64,000 nt of DNA from an uncultured Oscillibacter sp. (GTDB lineage Bacteria > Bacillota > Clostridia > Oscillospirales > Oscillospiraceae): the NCBI RefSeq assembly GCF_900546705.1, contig NZ_URDP01000003.1, forward strand, positions 27,324-91,323. The letters run 5' to 3'. Shown here piece after piece: positions 25,995 through 34,681 of the stretch (its first letter is position 1; every line of letters starts with the position of its first letter). Below the pieces are notes generated by a model. The model did no database searches and was not told the origin of the DNA. It saw nothing but the letters and a program-made list of their open reading frames with translations. A program made the position numbers and the translations under genes.

Positions 25995-26951
25995 ATGCGT
26001 GTTTCCCTGGAAGAAACCCTTGCAAAGACGAACATCATGGTCATTGACGGTTCCATGTCCACGGCCCTGGAGGCGCTGGGCTGCAATCTCAATGACTCCC
26101 TTTGGACAGCCAAGGCTCTGGCCGAACAGCCCGACCTGGTCCGCCAGGTGCATCTGAACTACTTCCGGGCAGGGGCCGACTGCGGCATCACCGCCAGCTA
26201 CCAGGCCACTATCCCCGGCCTTACCGCCAAGGGCTACTCCCTGCGGGAGGCGGAGGATTGCATCGCCCGGTCCGTGGAGCTGTTTCTGGAGGCCCGGAAG
26301 AGCTGGTGGCAGCAGGAGGGCCGGGACAGCGGCCGCTGCCTGCCGCTGTGCCTGGGCGCCGTGGGCCCCTATGGGGCGTATCTGGCGGACGGCTCCGAGT
26401 ACCGGGGAAATTACGGCGTCAGTGATGAGGTCCTCCGGGACTTCCACCGCCGCCGCATGGAGATTCTCTGGGAGTCCGGGGCCGACCTGCTGCTGCTGGA
26501 GACCCAGCCCTCCCTCCGCGAGGCGCTGATTGAGGCGGAGATCGCTGAGGAACTGGGGGCCGACTACTGGATCAGTTTTTCCTGCCGGGACGGAAGCCAC
26601 ATCCACGAGGGGGACCGGATTGCCGACTGCGCTGCGGCGCTCGCTCAGGGGCATCCCCATCTTCGGATGATCGGTGTCAACTGCACGCCGCCTCATTTTG
26701 TGGAGCACCTGATCGGGGAACTGCGGGGCAGCAGTACACTGCCGGTGGCGGTATACCCCAACAGCGGCGAGGAGTACGACCCTGTTACCAAGACCTGGCA
26801 CGGCAGCCGGGACGGCGTCACCTTCGGGGACTACGCCCACCGGTGGATGCGGGCGGGGGCCCGGGCCGTGGGCGGCTGCTGCCGCACGGTGGACTCCCAC
26901 ATCCGGGAAGTTGCCCGGGCCAGAGAGATCTTCCTGAAGTTGGGACGCTGA
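25995..26951 (+). CDS. mmuM: Homocysteine S-methyltransferase MmuM-like
   Basis: The 318-residue enzyme belongs to the zinc homocysteine S-methyltransferase family: IDGSMSTALEALG near the N terminus, GVNCTPP with zinc ligand Cys230, and GGCCRT with Cys295/Cys296. MmuM uses S-methylmethionine (or SAM) to make methionine. AAAGGAG precedes the ATG, which begins right after the symporter stop, so the two are cotranscribed. The pair lies between ispA and the OLE region and is not part of the usual isoprenoid cluster. Confidence 0.9.
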   Translation: MRVSLEETLAKTNIMVIDGSMSTALEALGCNLNDSLWTAKALAEQPDLVRQVHLNYFRAGADCGITASYQATIPGLTAKGYSLREAEDCIARSVELFLEARKSWWQQEGRDSGRCLPLCLGAVGPYGAYLADGSEYRGNYGVSDEVLRDFHRRRMEILWESGADLLLLETQPSLREALIEAEIAEELGADYWISFSCRDGSHIHEGDRIADCAAALAQGHPHLRMIGVNCTPPHFVEHLIGELRGSSTLPVAVYPNSGEEYDPVTKTWHGSRDGVTFGDYAHRWMRAGARAVGGCCRTVDSHIREVARAREIFLKLGR

Positions 26952-26958
26952 ATAAAAT

Positions 26959-27000
26959 GCGCGGTTTCTCGGAATTCCGGGAAACCGCGCTTGCGTTTTT
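26959..27000 (+). terminator. Terminator after mmuM
   Basis: A 10-bp GC-rich outer stem (26959-26968 with 26981-26990) encloses a 12-base segment that is itself nearly palindromic. A TTGCGTTTTT tail follows. Confidence 0.8.
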
Positions 27001-27037
27001 GGCTGGAAGAACAACGTCGGCACAAAAAATTCACATT

Positions 27038-27084
27038 TTGTATATACAATGAATATTGTATAATTATTGTCCCCGTGCTATACT
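27038..27084 (+). promoter_or_regulatory. Promoter region of the OLE RNA
   Basis: The best match to the RNA 5' end is TTGTAT (27056-27061), 17 bases, TATACT (27079-27084), which starts transcription near 27091, exactly at the left side of the closing helix. A second, consensus -10 TATAAT (27059-27064) lies upstream. A perfect 12-base palindrome, TTGTATATACAA (27038-27049), precedes both and could be a regulator site. Confidence 0.6.
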
Positions 27085-27089
27085 AAGGG

Positions 27090-27752
27090 ATGCTAAGCGG
27101 CGGCGCAGTATTCTAGTCAGATCTGCCGTTTCCTAGGGAGGGCCTAAAAATCCTCTGAAGGGCACACCGATGAAACCTCTGGTGCCTGCTTGATACGCCC
27201 AGTTTTGGGTGGGTGCTGGGGGGAAGCGCGCCACGCGTGCTTGCGGACTCAGGGCGCTTTCCAATGGCATGGTTATCCCGACCCTGTTTCCGTGGAGACC
27301 TGCTCTTGTGCACAGACGTACGCCTCAAGGTAATTCCGGCCTGTGTACGAAGCAGATGACTGAACCTGCAATGCGGTGCATCGGCCTCAATGTGGGGCCG
27401 TAACGCTGTGTGCAGCCGTAGCCTGCCTTGCGTGGGGTGGGTGGATGGGGGAACAACGCCGCATTGGACTCTGGCCAGAGTCCCTGACGGCGATCGCCCC
27501 TTGAAACCCGGTCTGCAAAAGAGGCTAAAGAAGCGGACGGACTGCGGTGGAAATCACCTAGGCTGTCATGTGGATGGAAAAGGGATTGCAGTGCGGACTA
27601 AGTGGCAGTCGGGCCGCAGGGACGGCGACGCCCTGCCGCGGCGCTGAAAGGGGAACCGCCTCCATCGGCAACGAGAGGTGCGCCGCGGGGAAATCCTACC
27701 CGTACCTAAGCCGTAAGATTTACCTTTTCCATTGCCGCCGCCTTAGCAACTT
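27090..27752 (+). ncRNA. ole: OLE (ornate, large, extremophilic) RNA
   Basis: This 660-base stretch has no credible protein gene but clear RNA organisation. The ends pair over 13 bp with one bulge (27092-27104 with 27734-27747), so the whole element is closed by one long-range helix. Internal hairpins include 27466-27483 (7-bp stem, GGCC loop), 27382-27400, and 27307-27315 with 27341-27349. Known OLE RNAs are about 600 bases, lie in isoprenoid gene clusters between ispA and dxs, and are followed directly by the gene for a small membrane partner, OapA; all of this holds here. OLE RNPs sit at the membrane and are linked to tolerance of alcohol, cold and Mg2+ in Bacillus halodurans. Class assignment rests on size, structure and synteny, not on a covariance search. 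Confidence 0.85.
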
Positions 27753-27782
27753 TGAAAATTTTCCTCTTTGGAGGTTGATTGC

Positions 27783-28328
27783 TTGAAAAAGACCCGTTCC
27801 GGGCACCGAAAAATGGGCCAGTACGGCTGGGTGGCCACGGTGTTCACCATTGCCGTCACGCTGTCTGCGGCGCTGAGCTTGGCGTCGGAATCGCTGATGG
27901 CCGGCGCCGGTGTGGCGGTGGCGCTGGTGATTTTGGCGCTGTTTATCGGTCTTGGTATTTTGTTTGACATCATCGGCGTGGCGGTGACCGCCGCAGATGA
28001 AAAACCCTTTCACTCCATGGCTGCCCACAGGGAAAAGGGAGCGAGGGAGGCTCTGCGTCTGCTGAAAAACGCCAGCAGGGTCTCTAGCGTGTGCAACGAT
28101 GTGGTGGGCGACATCTGCGGCATCGTCAGCGGCACCACCGCAGCGGTGATCGTGACGCAGCTGCAGCGAAGCCTGAATACCCAGACTGTGCTGCTGAGTG
28201 TTGGCGTAACGGCGCTGATTTCCGGGCTGACCATCGGCGGAAAGGCGCTGGGCAAGACGTTTGCCATTCGAAAAAGTACCCAGGTGGTGTTCCTGGCAGG
28301 ACGGTTCCTGCACGTGTTTCATCGCTGA
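27783..28328 (+). CDS. oapA: OLE-associated membrane protein OapA
   Basis: The 181-residue protein begins at TTG 27783 with TTGGAGG upstream, 30 bases after the OLE RNA. It has two N-terminal membrane helices (about residues 16-32 and 41-60), a polar central segment (AADEKPFHSMAAHREKGAREA) and two more helices (about 110-128 and 136-155) around CNDVVGDICGIVSG. OapA binds OLE RNA and anchors it at the membrane in characterised systems. The first motif ILFDIIGVAVTAADEKPF resembles part of DUF21 membrane domains of CNNM/CorC metal transporters, which fits the reported Mg2+ link, but that similarity is my reading. dxs follows after 16 bases. Confidence 0.85.
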   Translation: MKKTRSGHRKMGQYGWVATVFTIAVTLSAALSLASESLMAGAGVAVALVILALFIGLGILFDIIGVAVTAADEKPFHSMAAHREKGAREALRLLKNASRVSSVCNDVVGDICGIVSGTTAAVIVTQLQRSLNTQTVLLSVGVTALISGLTIGGKALGKTFAIRKSTQVVFLAGRFLHVFHR

Positions 28329-28344
28329 GAGGAGATAGAGATCT

Positions 28345-30198
28345 GTGATATTGGAAACAATCCATTCCCCGGAGGACGTGAAAAAGCTGGACAAGCATGA
28401 GCTTCCCCAGCTCTGTGCTGAGATCCGGGAATTTTTGGTTCAGAGCGTATCCCGCACCGGCGGGCATCTGGCCTCCAATTTGGGGGCAGTGGAGCTGACG
28501 GTGGCCATTCACCGGGTGTTTGACACCCAGCGGGACCGTCTGGTGTTCGACGTGGGGCACCAGTGCTATGTGCACAAGGCGCTGACGGGACGGCGGGAGC
28601 TGTTTTCCACCCTGCGCCAGTTCGGCGGCCTCTCCGGCTTCCCCAAGCCCCGGGAGAGCGTCCACGATGCCTTTATTGCGGGCCATGCTTCCAACTCCGT
28701 GTCCGTGGCTCTGGGCATGGCACGGGCACGGACGCTGGCCGGGGAGGACTACCAGGTGCTGGCACTCATTGGAGACGGCGCGCTGACCGGCGGCCTTGCG
28801 TACGAGGGACTCAATAACGCAGGCGCTTCCGGTGAGCCGCTGATTGTCATTTTGAATGACAACGGCATGTCCATCAATCCCAATGTAGGCGCGGTGCCCC
28901 GGCATCTGGGCCGTCTGCGCTCCAAGCCTGCCTATTATCACTTTAAAAAGTGGTATCGGAGCCTGTTTGGCAAGCACCCGGCGCAAAATCCCGTTTACCG
29001 GTTCAATCACCGGGTAAAATCGTTTCTGAAGAAGAGCATCTGGCCCCGCAGTACCATGTTCGAGGATATGGGATTTACCTATCTGGGCCCCATTGACGGC
29101 CACGATCTGCCCCGCCTGTGCGACATGCTCCAGTGGGCCAAGGAGCTCAACGGTCCGGTGCTGGTGCATGTGTACACTGTCAAGGGCAAGGGCTATCCCT
29201 TTGCCGAGGCGAATCCCGGCAAGTTCCACGGCATCAGTCCCTTTGACCCGGAGACGGGACTTTTGAAAAAGCCCGGCGGAGAGACGTTCTCCTCCGTGTT
29301 CGGCAAAACCCTGTGCACCTGCGCGGCCTCGGATTCCCGGGTGTGCGCCATCACCGCCGCCATGGCGGACGGCACGGGTCTGACGCCTTTCGCCAAGGAG
29401 TTCCCTGACCGCTTTTTCGATGTGGCCATCGCGGAGGGACACGGCGTTTCCATGTCTGCCGGCCTTGCAAAACAGGGGATGATCCCGGTGTTTGCCGTGT
29501 ACTCCACGTTTTTGCAGCGGGGCTACGACCAGCTGATCCACGACATCTCTTTGCAGAGCCTGCATGTGGTGCTGGGCGTGGATCGTGCAGGATTGGTGGG
29601 CTCCGACGGCGAAACCCATCACGGGTGCTTTGACGCCCTGTTCCTCTCCGCCATCCCCAATTTTACCGTGCTTTGTCCCGCCAGCTTTGCGGAGCTTCGG
29701 ACCATGCTGCGCCAGGCCCTGTTCGATATTGAGGGTCCTGTGGCTGTACGCTATCCACGGGGAGGAGAAGGCAAGTTCCAGGAGGACTATGCCGCTCAGG
29801 GAGCTGCTGTGCAGCTGCGCAGCGGCGCGGATGTGACACTGGTGTCCTACGGCATCCTCATCAATCAGACACTGGAGGCGGCAGAGCTTCTGGAGAAAAA
29901 AGGCATCCATACCGGCGTGGTGAAGCTCAACCGGATTTCTCCGCTGTGCTTTGCGGATATCGCCCTGCTGGCAGACGCGGACACGCTGGTGGTCGTAGAG
30001 GACTCCTTCGGCGCCGGCTGTGTGGGCCAGCGCCTGGCGGCATTGCTGGCAGAGGAAGGGAAGTCTCCCCGTCGCCTGGTGCTGCAAAATCTCGGAAAGA
30101 CTTACGCCCCGGAGGGCAGCGTGGCGGAGCTGGAGCACAGCTTCGGCCTGGATGCTGACGGAATCGCCGCGGCTGCGGAGGAGGGACGCAAACAATGA
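28345..30198 (+). CDS. dxs: 1-deoxy-D-xylulose-5-phosphate synthase
   Basis: The 617-residue enzyme condenses pyruvate and glyceraldehyde-3-phosphate in the first step of the MEP isoprenoid pathway. The thiamine diphosphate motif starts GDGALTGG (residues 143-150) and runs to LNDNGMSINPNVG near residue 172. The transketolase core and C-terminal domain are complete. The GTG start follows AGGAG by 10 bases. It begins the downstream block dxs, tlyA, nadK, argR, recN, joined by overlaps, and probably shares a transcript with the OLE RNA and oapA. Confidence 0.96.
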   Translation: MILETIHSPEDVKKLDKHELPQLCAEIREFLVQSVSRTGGHLASNLGAVELTVAIHRVFDTQRDRLVFDVGHQCYVHKALTGRRELFSTLRQFGGLSGFPKPRESVHDAFIAGHASNSVSVALGMARARTLAGEDYQVLALIGDGALTGGLAYEGLNNAGASGEPLIVILNDNGMSINPNVGAVPRHLGRLRSKPAYYHFKKWYRSLFGKHPAQNPVYRFNHRVKSFLKKSIWPRSTMFEDMGFTYLGPIDGHDLPRLCDMLQWAKELNGPVLVHVYTVKGKGYPFAEANPGKFHGISPFDPETGLLKKPGGETFSSVFGKTLCTCAASDSRVCAITAAMADGTGLTPFAKEFPDRFFDVAIAEGHGVSMSAGLAKQGMIPVFAVYSTFLQRGYDQLIHDISLQSLHVVLGVDRAGLVGSDGETHHGCFDALFLSAIPNFTVLCPASFAELRTMLRQALFDIEGPVAVRYPRGGEGKFQEDYAAQGAAVQLRSGADVTLVSYGILINQTLEAAELLEKKGIHTGVVKLNRISPLCFADIALLADADTLVVVEDSFGAGCVGQRLAALLAEEGKSPRRLVLQNLGKTYAPEGSVAELEHSFGLDADGIAAAAEEGRKQ

Positions 30199-31016
30199 GC
30201 AACAAAACACGTTTGGACGTGCTGCTGGTGGAGCGCGGGCTCCAGGAGAGCCGCCAGAAAGCCCAGGCCACTATTATGAGCGGACTGGTGTTCGTAGGCG
30301 GCCAGCGGGTGGACAAGCCCGGCACCGCTGTGGCAAATGACGCCCAGATTGAAGTGCGGGGCGGACTGAAATATGTAAGCCGGGGCGGGCTGAAGCTGGA
30401 AAAGGTCATGGCCACGTTCCCGGTTGACCTGCAGGGCGCCGTGTGCGCCGACATCGGCGCGTCCACCGGCGGCTTTACGGACTGCATGCTGCAAAACGGC
30501 GCAGCCAAGGTCTACGCCGTGGACGTGGGCTACGGGCAGCTGGCATGGAAGCTGCGCAGTGACGAGCGGGTGGTGTGTATGGAGCGCACCAACGCCCGCT
30601 ACCTGACCCATGAAGAAATCCCTCAGGAGTTGGATTTTGCTTCCGTGGATGTAAGCTTTATCTCCCTCAAGCTCATTTTGCCGGCGTTGGCAGGCCTTGT
30701 GCGCCAGGGCGGGCATGTGGCCTGCCTGGTGAAGCCTCAGTTTGAGGCCGGTAAGGAAAAGGTGGGTAAAAAGGGCGTGGTCCGGGACCCGGCCGTCCAT
30801 CAGGAGGTGCTGGAGCACTTCCTTGAGCATGCCAAGGAAAATGACTTTACAGTTCTTGGTCTGACGTACTCTCCCATCCGTGGACCGGAGGGAAACATCG
30901 AGTATCTGGGATACCTGGAAAAGGGAAGCGGTACGCCTGGGACCTTTGATCTGCCCGCGCTGGTAGCGGAGTCGCACCAGGTGCTCAAGGAGCACGGAGA
31001 GGGGAGCGGCCAATGA
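30195..31016 (+). CDS. tlyA: TlyA family rRNA methyltransferase
   Basis: The 273-residue protein has an N-terminal S4 RNA-binding domain (about residues 1-65, RLDVLLVERGL and GGLKYVSRGGLKLEK) and an FtsJ/RrmJ-type methyltransferase domain with CADIGASTGGFTDCML (about 83-98). TlyA methylates 16S and 23S rRNA 2'-OH positions. It overlaps dxs by four bases (ATGA) and nadK likewise. Confidence 0.92.
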   Translation: MSNKTRLDVLLVERGLQESRQKAQATIMSGLVFVGGQRVDKPGTAVANDAQIEVRGGLKYVSRGGLKLEKVMATFPVDLQGAVCADIGASTGGFTDCMLQNGAAKVYAVDVGYGQLAWKLRSDERVVCMERTNARYLTHEEIPQELDFASVDVSFISLKLILPALAGLVRQGGHVACLVKPQFEAGKEKVGKKGVVRDPAVHQEVLEHFLEHAKENDFTVLGLTYSPIRGPEGNIEYLGYLEKGSGTPGTFDLPALVAESHQVLKEHGEGSGQ

Positions 31017-31897
31017 ATCCAAAGAAAATCATCCTCTGTCCGAATCCCAACCGGGACCGTGGCATGACTGCTACCAAGGAGGCCCAGAAGATCCTGCGGG
31101 AGATGGGATTTCGGACGGTGGTGTGTTCCCCTTTCCGGGATCAGAAGGACGGGGCCTTTGCAGACTTTGAGGTGCGTCCCCTGCAGCAGGAGATGCGCTC
31201 GGCGGACCTGATGATCACCTTCGGCGGGGACGGCACGATCTTACATCTGGCCAAGATGGCGGCGCTGCACAAGCTGCCGGTCCTTGGCATCAACATGGGC
31301 GGTCTTGGATTTATCGCCGAACTGGAGTCCGGCGAGCTGGAAGTGCTGCGGCGTCTGAAGGACTGGGATTTCCAGATGGAGCAGCGCATGATGCTGGATG
31401 TGTCGGTAATCCGTGAAGGAAAACAGGTTTACACCAACCTGGGACTCAACGATGCGGTGATCCGGGAGGGCCCCATATCCCACGTGATCCATCTGAAGAT
31501 CGCCTCTGACGGGCGCCACCTGGCGGATATCGCCGGCGACGGCGTCATCATCGCTACGCCTACGGGCTCCACGGCTTATTCTCTCTCTGCGGGGGGGCCG
31601 GTGGTGGAGCCGGTGGCCCAGACCATGGTGGTGTGTCCCATCTGCATCCATAACATGCGGTTTTCCTCTTATGTGCTCTCGCCGGAGCACACGCTGACCA
31701 TCGAGCTGGAGCGCAACGGCCGTAAGCCCGTCTACCTGTTTGTGGACGAGAGCCGGGGCTTTTCCCTGAAGGCCGACGACCAGGTGGTGGTGCGCCGGTC
31801 CAAATACGCCATGAAGCTGGCGCGTCTGACGGAAAAGAGCTTTTGTGAGATTTTTGCCCAAAAAATGCTTCCGGGAGGGTTTAATGATGAAAAATGA
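31013..31897 (+). CDS. nadK: NAD kinase
   Basis: The 294-residue enzyme makes NADP from NAD and ATP. It has the GGDGT motif (residues 71-75), the NE-type loop around LGLNDAVIREG, and ATPTGSTAYSLSAGGPVVEP. It overlaps tlyA by four bases and argR by 14. Confidence 0.94.
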   Translation: MNPKKIILCPNPNRDRGMTATKEAQKILREMGFRTVVCSPFRDQKDGAFADFEVRPLQQEMRSADLMITFGGDGTILHLAKMAALHKLPVLGINMGGLGFIAELESGELEVLRRLKDWDFQMEQRMMLDVSVIREGKQVYTNLGLNDAVIREGPISHVIHLKIASDGRHLADIAGDGVIIATPTGSTAYSLSAGGPVVEPVAQTMVVCPICIHNMRFSSYVLSPEHTLTIELERNGRKPVYLFVDESRGFSLKADDQVVVRRSKYAMKLARLTEKSFCEIFAQKMLPGGFNDEK

Positions 31898-32336
31898 GCG
31901 CCAAAGCATGATCCTTGAGATTATTTCCCAGGAAAACATCGAGACGCAGGAACAGCTGCTCTCCCGCCTGCAGGAGCGGGGAATTACCAGCACGCAGGCT
32001 ACCATCTCCCGGGATATCAAACAGATGCACCTGGTGAAAGAGCCGGTTGGACAAGGGGTATATAAATATGCCGTGTCCGGCAACCGCACGAAGCTGAACT
32101 TTGCCGAGAAGCTGCGTACCATCTTCCGGGAGAGCATCACCAGCATCGACTATGCCCAGAACATTGTGGTCATCAAGACCATGCCGGGCCTGGCCAGCGC
32201 TGCCTGTGCCGCGCTGGACAACATGGAGTTCAACTTCCTGGTGGGCTCCCTGGCGGGAGATGACACCGCGTTTCTGGTCATGCGGGACACGGAGTCCGCG
32301 GCGGACTTCTGCGAGGAGATCAAGGAGATGCTGTGA
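31884..32336 (+). CDS. argR: Arginine repressor ArgR/AhrC
   Basis: The 150-residue protein has an N-terminal winged helix (IISQENIETQEQLLSRLQ, STQATISRDIKQMHLVK) and a C-terminal oligomerisation and arginine-binding domain with GSLAGDDTAFLVM. In Firmicutes AhrC represses arginine synthesis genes and activates catabolism; no arginine genes are in the window. ATG 31884 follows GGGAGG, overlapping nadK. It belongs to the conserved dxs-recN cluster. Confidence 0.93.
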   Translation: MMKNERQSMILEIISQENIETQEQLLSRLQERGITSTQATISRDIKQMHLVKEPVGQGVYKYAVSGNRTKLNFAEKLRTIFRESITSIDYAQNIVVIKTMPGLASAACAALDNMEFNFLVGSLAGDDTAFLVMRDTESAADFCEEIKEML

Positions 32337-32374
32337 TCCCGCCGCCTGCCGGGGAGGGAAAAGAGGAGATCGCT

Positions 32375-34057
32375 ATGCTGGAATGGCTTCACATTGAAAA
32401 TATTGCAGTCATTGAGGAGGCGGATATCCGCTTTCAGCCGGGGTTTAACGCCCTCACCGGTGAGACCGGCGCCGGCAAGTCCATCGTCATCGACGCCTTG
32501 GGGGCTGTGCTGGGCGGACGGACCTCCCGGGAATTGATCCGCACCGGGGCGGAGCGGGCCTTTGCCAGCGCCGCCTTTTCCGGCGTGAGCGCGGATCTGC
32601 CGGGCCTTGCCGAGTGCGGCGCGGCCCCGGACGAGGACGGATGTCTGGTGATGCAGCGGGAGATCGGCAGCGACGGGCGGAGTCTGTGCCGGGTGGGCGG
32701 TCGGCCGGTGACCGTGTCCCAGATGCGCCGGGTGGGCGAGGAGCTTTTGAACATCCACGGCCAGCACGACGGCGTGCAGCTGTTGGACGAGGAGCGCCAT
32801 GTGGCCTACCTGGATCGCTTCGGCCGCACGGAGGACGTGCTGGCAGCCTACCAGGCATCCTACAGCGCTATGGCGGAGCTGCAGAAGAAGATCTCTGCAT
32901 TGCGGATGGACGAGGCGGAAAAGGCCCGCCGGATGGACAGTTTGCGCTTCCAGATCGACGAGCTGGAGCGGGCACAGCTGACCCCCGGCGAGGAGGAGGG
33001 CCTGGCGGAGCGGCGCAATCTGCTGCGCAACGGGGAGAAATATCTATCCGCACTGTCCGGAGCGGATTACTGCCTCTCCGGCGGCGAGGAGAGCGGCGGC
33101 GCGGTCAGTGCCATCCGGGACGCGGAGGAGGCTCTTTACGGTATCCGCACCCTGGGTGAGGAGATGGGCCGGCTCTATGAGCGGCTGGGCGCACTGCGCA
33201 GCGAGGCCTATGACATTGCCGAGACCGTACGGGACCTGCGGGAGAGCTTTGACTTCTCTCCGGCAGAGCTGGACGCAGTGGAGAGCCGGACGGATCTTCT
33301 GTACCGGCTGAAAAAGAAGTACGGGGCCACCGTGGAAGACATGCTTGCCTACCTGGATCGCTGCCGGGCGGAGCTGGACGCCATGGAGACGGCGGATGAC
33401 ACCCTGGCCCGCCTGGAAAAGCAGCTGACCGGTGCCCGCAAAGCGGTGGAGGAGGCCGGCGCGGCACTGACGGCGGCCCGCAAAGCCGCCGCCGCGGAGC
33501 TGGAGGCGCGCATCCTCCGGGAGCTGCGGGATCTGGACATGAACAAGGTGCGCTTTGCCATCGACTTTGCCCCCCGGGAGCCGGGGGCGGACGGATGCGA
33601 CACCGTGCGCTTCCTCATGTCCGCCAACGTGGGCGAGGACCTGCGGCCCATTGCCCGCATCGCCTCCGGCGGCGAGCTGGCCCGGATCATGCTGGCACTG
33701 AAGAACGTGCTGGCGGAACAGGAGTCCGTGGGTACGCTGGTGTTTGACGAGGTGGATACGGGCGTATCCGGCCGGGCGGCCCAGAAGGTGGCGGAGAAGC
33801 TGGCCCAGGTGAGCCGGCGCAAGCAGGTGCTGTGCGTGACGCATCTGCCCCAGCTGGCCGCCATGGCGGATACCCACTTTTCCGTGGAGAAGGGGGAGCG
33901 GGACGGCCGTACCTATACAAAGGTGGTGCTGCTGGACCGGGAGCGCCGGAAGGCGGAACTGGCCCGGATCACCGGCGGCGCCAAGGTGACCCCTGCGCTG
34001 CTGGAGAGTGCCGGAGAGCTGCTGGATGAGGCGGAGGCCTACCGGGCCACACTTTGA
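32375..34057 (+). CDS. recN: DNA repair protein RecN
   Basis: The 560-residue SMC-like protein has Walker A GETGAGKS (residues 29-36), a central coiled-coil (about 150-370), and a C-terminal ATPase half with the signature RIASGGELARIMLALK and Walker B TLVFDEVDTGVSG (about 453-465). It acts early in double-strand break repair. ATG 32375 follows AAGAGGAG. The upstream in-frame extension overlaps argR and is not used. Confidence 0.95.
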   Translation: MLEWLHIENIAVIEEADIRFQPGFNALTGETGAGKSIVIDALGAVLGGRTSRELIRTGAERAFASAAFSGVSADLPGLAECGAAPDEDGCLVMQREIGSDGRSLCRVGGRPVTVSQMRRVGEELLNIHGQHDGVQLLDEERHVAYLDRFGRTEDVLAAYQASYSAMAELQKKISALRMDEAEKARRMDSLRFQIDELERAQLTPGEEEGLAERRNLLRNGEKYLSALSGADYCLSGGEESGGAVSAIRDAEEALYGIRTLGEEMGRLYERLGALRSEAYDIAETVRDLRESFDFSPAELDAVESRTDLLYRLKKKYGATVEDMLAYLDRCRAELDAMETADDTLARLEKQLTGARKAVEEAGAALTAARKAAAAELEARILRELRDLDMNKVRFAIDFAPREPGADGCDTVRFLMSANVGEDLRPIARIASGGELARIMLALKNVLAEQESVGTLVFDEVDTGVSGRAAQKVAEKLAQVSRRKQVLCVTHLPQLAAMADTHFSVEKGERDGRTYTKVVLLDRERRKAELARITGGAKVTPALLESAGELLDEAEAYRATL

Positions 34058-34070
34058 AGAGGGAGCTGCA

Positions 34071-34439
34071 ATGACGGGATTTTTCTGGGTGGCGGCCGGC
34101 GGCGCCGTAGGGGCCTCCGCCCGCTACGGCGTGAGTTTACTGCCGGTGCGGGCGGCGTTTCCGGTGCTGACCCTGGCCACCAATTTTTTAGGTGCGCTGC
34201 TCATCGGCTTTGTGGTGGGCTTTGGGAGCGCAGGCGGCATGACGCCCAACCAGACCCTGTTTTGGAAAACGGGCGTGTGCGGCGGCTTCACCACGTTCTC
34301 GACCTTTTCTCTGGAGGCGCTGACGCTGCTGGAGAGCGGGCGCGTGGCCGCGGGCGGGGCGTATATGGCGCTGAGCCTCGGCCTGTGCCTGGGAGGTGTG
34401 CTGCTGGGCAGGGCCCTGGGCATCCGGGCAGCGGCATGA
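34071..34439 (+). CDS. crcB: Fluoride efflux channel CrcB/Fluc
   Basis: The 122-residue protein has four membrane helices, the Asn of LATNFLGALLIGF and the FTTFSTFSLE motif with phenylalanines that line the fluoride pore. It works as a double-barrelled dimer with opposed orientation. One copy is here, so a homodimer is expected. No fluoride riboswitch precedes it; it is 13 bases after recN. A terminator follows. Confidence 0.92.
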   Translation: MTGFFWVAAGGAVGASARYGVSLLPVRAAFPVLTLATNFLGALLIGFVVGFGSAGGMTPNQTLFWKTGVCGGFTTFSTFSLEALTLLESGRVAAGGAYMALSLGLCLGGVLLGRALGIRAAA

Positions 34440-34445
34440 TATAGA

Positions 34446-34479
34446 AAAACGGCTGACGAAAGTCAGCCGTTTTTTGTTT
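34446..34479. terminator. Terminator of the dxs-crcB run, overlapping the RHH gene
   Basis: A 12-bp perfect stem (34446-34457 with 34462-34473), GAAA loop, then T residues. The right arm is also the last codons of the minus-strand ribbon-helix-helix gene (stop at 34463). Confidence 0.88.
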
Positions 34480-34648
34480 CGCTCAATTCAATTTTTCCGT
34501 GCTCTTTTTCAAAATCCGCGATGCATTTCCGCATCAGATACAGAATCTGGCCGCTTCCGCTCCGGCCTTCATATTCCGCAATATAAAATATCTTATCATG
34601 GGTTTCCTGGTCGATACGCAGTCCCAGATGTTTTTCGCGCTTTTTCAT
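34463..34648 (-). CDS. Small ribbon-helix-helix-like DNA-binding protein
   Basis: The 61-residue protein begins MKKREKHLGLRIDQETHDKI, a basic strand followed by two helices (FYIAEYEGRSGSGQILYLMRKCIADFE), as in Arc/CopG-type repressors. Its ribosome site is weak (TTGGAG, 13 bases off). It is divergent from the 57-residue gene on the other side. A role as local repressor is possible. Confidence 0.65.
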   Translation of the reverse strand: MKKREKHLGLRIDQETHDKIFYIAEYEGRSGSGQILYLMRKCIADFEKEHGKIELSETKNG

Positions 34649-34681
34649 TTGTCAAGCCACTCCAAATCATTGAGTTTTTAG

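Noticed and set aside
25068..27023. Minus-strand open frame of 651 codons over the symporter and mmuM
   Set aside because: It runs across two clearly coding plus-strand genes and the mmuM terminator.
27113..27786. Small open frames of 60-85 codons inside the OLE region
   Set aside because: They lack ribosome sites and domain features and fall across RNA helices, so they are chance frames in a structured RNA.
28126..30210. Minus-strand open frame of 694 codons over dxs
   Set aside because: Antisense of dxs and oapA; no conserved motif is present.
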